From Monoplex corrugatus (taxonomy: Eukaryota; Mollusca; Gastropoda; Littorinimorpha; Ranellidae), in assembly GCA_030674185.1 (NCBI GenBank), contig JAPXFY010000031.1, positions 1,611,086 to 1,675,085 on the forward strand: a stretch of DNA of 64,000 nt, written 5' to 3'. The translations under genes and the position numbers were made by a program. The notes beneath the pieces are model-generated. The model ran no database searches, was not told where the DNA came from, and saw only the letters and a program-made list of their open reading frames with translations. Positions 62,393-64,000 of this stretch are shown one piece after another. Every line of letters begins with the position of its first letter. Position 1 is the stretch's first letter.

Positions 62393-62712
62393 TAAAAACC
62401 AGAAACACTCCAAAATATTGAACGAAAATGTGAATTTGATACAAAAACCAAGACAGGCGCAAATGTTCAGCCAACAGGCCTTCGGTCAAGCACACACACC
62501 AAAAAACAACAACATAGAATCAATGCTCAAGACTTAAGGCAACAAAACGGCATATATACTAGTACACAATAGTATATAGTCTTTGTTTTCTTTTTTGTAC
62601 CTTTGACAGAGGCCAGTTGGCTGAAAGTTTGCGCCTATCATGTTTGTTTGTTTTTTTAATTTTTTTTATTAAATTCACATTTTCATTTTATATTATGTGC
62701 TTCTGGTTCCTA
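62393..62712. repeat. foldback element, copy 2
   Basis: Left arm AACCAGAAACACTCC...AAAATGTGAATTTGATA...AGACAGGCGCAAATGTTCAGCCAACAGGCC is repeated inverted at the right (GGCCAGTTGGCTGAAAGTTTGCGCC...AAATTCACATTTTCATTT...TTCTGGTTCCT). The arms are about 90-110 bp with a 100-bp centre. Confidence 0.75.
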
Positions 62713-62862
62713 ACTGTTTTGAGAAATCGTTTCAGATATTCAGCACTTGGTTCATTGCATGGCCATCTGGTGCTGGCTGCATACTACACATTTTTGGGGT
62801 TGATGTGTGCATCCGTTTTTCATGATATGTGAAATATGCCTGTCTCGTTTCCTTAAGTCAAG

Positions 62863-62865
<3 letters not shown>
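62713..62865. other. spacer
   Basis: Short unique sequence between foldback element and GT tract. No coding features seen. Confidence 0.4.

Positions 62866-62951
<86 letters not shown>
62866..62951. repeat. GT microsatellite
   Basis: Pure (GT)n of about 85 bp. Confidence 0.96.
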
Positions 62952-62952
<1 letters not shown>

Positions 62953-63891
62953 AGACTAGGAGTGGGGAAGTTGGGTGCAAACTTTTTCGATTCTCCACCC
63001 CCTTATTTTATTTATTTATTTTTTTTTTCATAAACGGAGATTATTTCATGTTGACATAAGTGAGAGTTGTGTTGTATATATGACAAAACTGTGTGAACAA
63101 GATTTTCTGAGTAATTTGCGAGTGGATCTTTTCAAAATTTTGATCAAAGACATGGATTGTTGAAGAGTTGTGAAAGCATGCATTTGGAAGTGGAAGCTCC
63201 AAATTCAAGATGACACAGACCCAAAAAAAGTGCACGAAATTGTACTTTTTGAGGAAGGAGTGTAAAAATCACTTTCTCAGAAACTGTTGACAATACCTAA
63301 AATCTGTTTTTGTAGTTGTGGTAGTCCATCCTTATCCTTGATGCTCATCATGGTTTTTCTTTTCAACGGAAGCTTCTTTAAGGTTACAGTGACCTTGAAA
63401 AGTACAAAATAGGATTTTCTGTAATTGTGTGTAATAAGGGAGATTGTCAGAATGGCCTGACCATCTTGTGTTTTTGTGTATATCATTGTGTATATATACA
63501 TCCAGGTGTGCCTTGCATGCATGTTTGTGTTCTTGAAAGTTGCAATAGTTAGGGGAAAGGCATATTACATTATTAGAGATAAACAGTATGTGTCTGTGTA
63601 CATCAGGTTTTCTGTCTTTGCCAGTATCAGCATGTATGTATAATTAAGAAAGATAGAGAGTTATGAATTCAGTACTTGTATTTGTTTGTCTGTTTATAAA
63701 TGTCTCTTTATCTGTGCTTATTTATGAATGAGTAAATGTTTATCTATTTGTATGCATACCTGTCTGCATGTATGTGTGAGACACTTAAACTAAGAGACAG
63801 GGTGGAATCACAAATCTTGCAGTAATGGCTGTAGAAATCTTCTGTCTTAGTAGAAGGATAGTGGGTGTGGATACGAACACACTGGCTTTCA
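62952..63891. other. intergenic sequence, no gene seen
   Basis: AT-rich unique sequence. CTTGACAAGTGCAAAAT-like phrases near 63390-63410 also occur near 6322-6340 (antisense-related text ACCTTGA(C/A)AAGTACAAAAT), hinting at a weak dispersed repeat. No coding support. Confidence 0.4.
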
Positions 63892-64000
63892 TTAACGCTT
63901 TCACACCCTGATCCTACACACCTGCTGCAAAAGCTTGACCCTTCCACTCCTTCATCCTATCTACCAGCTTCCAGCAGAAAGCTGATGAAGAATGTGAAGG
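63892..64000. mobile_element. palindromic MITE, cut by window end
   Basis: TTAACGCTTTCACACCCTGA at 63892 and the inner arm CCTTCCACTCCTTCATCCTA...CAGCTTCCAGCAGAAAGCTGA form the left and central parts of a diverged copy of the 17837 family. The right terminus would lie beyond the window. Confidence 0.65.

Overview
The window is animal nuclear DNA, most likely from a marine gastropod mollusc. The evidence is large introns with GT-AG boundaries, tRNA-headed SINEs of a type I recall from gastropod genomes, RTE-, jockey- and L2/CR1-like LINEs, piggyBac-type TTAA elements, and very heavy micro- and minisatellite content. The species call is inference. No operon, phage, CRISPR or other prokaryotic structure is present.

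Two host genes sit head to head about 1 kb apart. On the minus strand (26845 down to 15810) is a five-exon gene for a C2H2 zinc-finger protein with an AT-hook and nine fingers. Its splice phases join exactly, but the terminal exon carries four apparent frameshifts. On the plus strand (27873 to 58161) is a nine-exon gene whose joined product is 452 residues. It aligns along its length with GPR180 (intimal thickness-related receptor, seven transmembrane segments). All nine exons are open and all eight junctions are phase-consistent. The about 1 kb between the two start codons (26846-27872) holds a YY1-like GCCGCCATGTTG box and probably both promoters. A tRNA gene or close relic resembling initiator tRNA-Met lies on the minus strand at 3822-3893.

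The rest is repeats. Region 1-3493 is a 23-bp minisatellite that starts before the window. 4.0-15.7 kb holds a broken RTE-like LINE, a SINE, dinucleotide tracts, three adjacent pentanucleotide arrays, a 73-bp array and a broken jockey-like LINE. The zinc-finger introns hold TTAA-bounded elements, an inverted pair of RTE 3' ends and a CpG-rich block. The GPR180 introns hold a 34-bp satellite split by a nearly intact 4.4-kb L2-like LINE (one stop codon from a full 1178-residue frame), an RTE-like LINE with an unbroken 975-codon frame, a second L2-like fragment, and a SINE split by a piggyBac derivative that is itself split by an RTE fragment. 58.2-64 kb holds the GPR180 3' region, a 31-bp array, a 63-bp array, a foldback element and a truncated MITE.

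Three themes stand out. The first is a dense set of TTAA-bounded, piggyBac-like elements of several sizes. The second is one RTE family that left several very short 3'-end insertions with 9-11 bp target duplications. The third is satellite arrays and microsatellites that derive from, or travel with, transposons. I found no clearly new multi-gene system. The most unusual items are the short open piggyBac-derived protein lacking the catalytic core, the exact 14-residue histidine-phased repeat in the zinc-finger protein, and the UG tract next to the last GPR180 splice acceptor.
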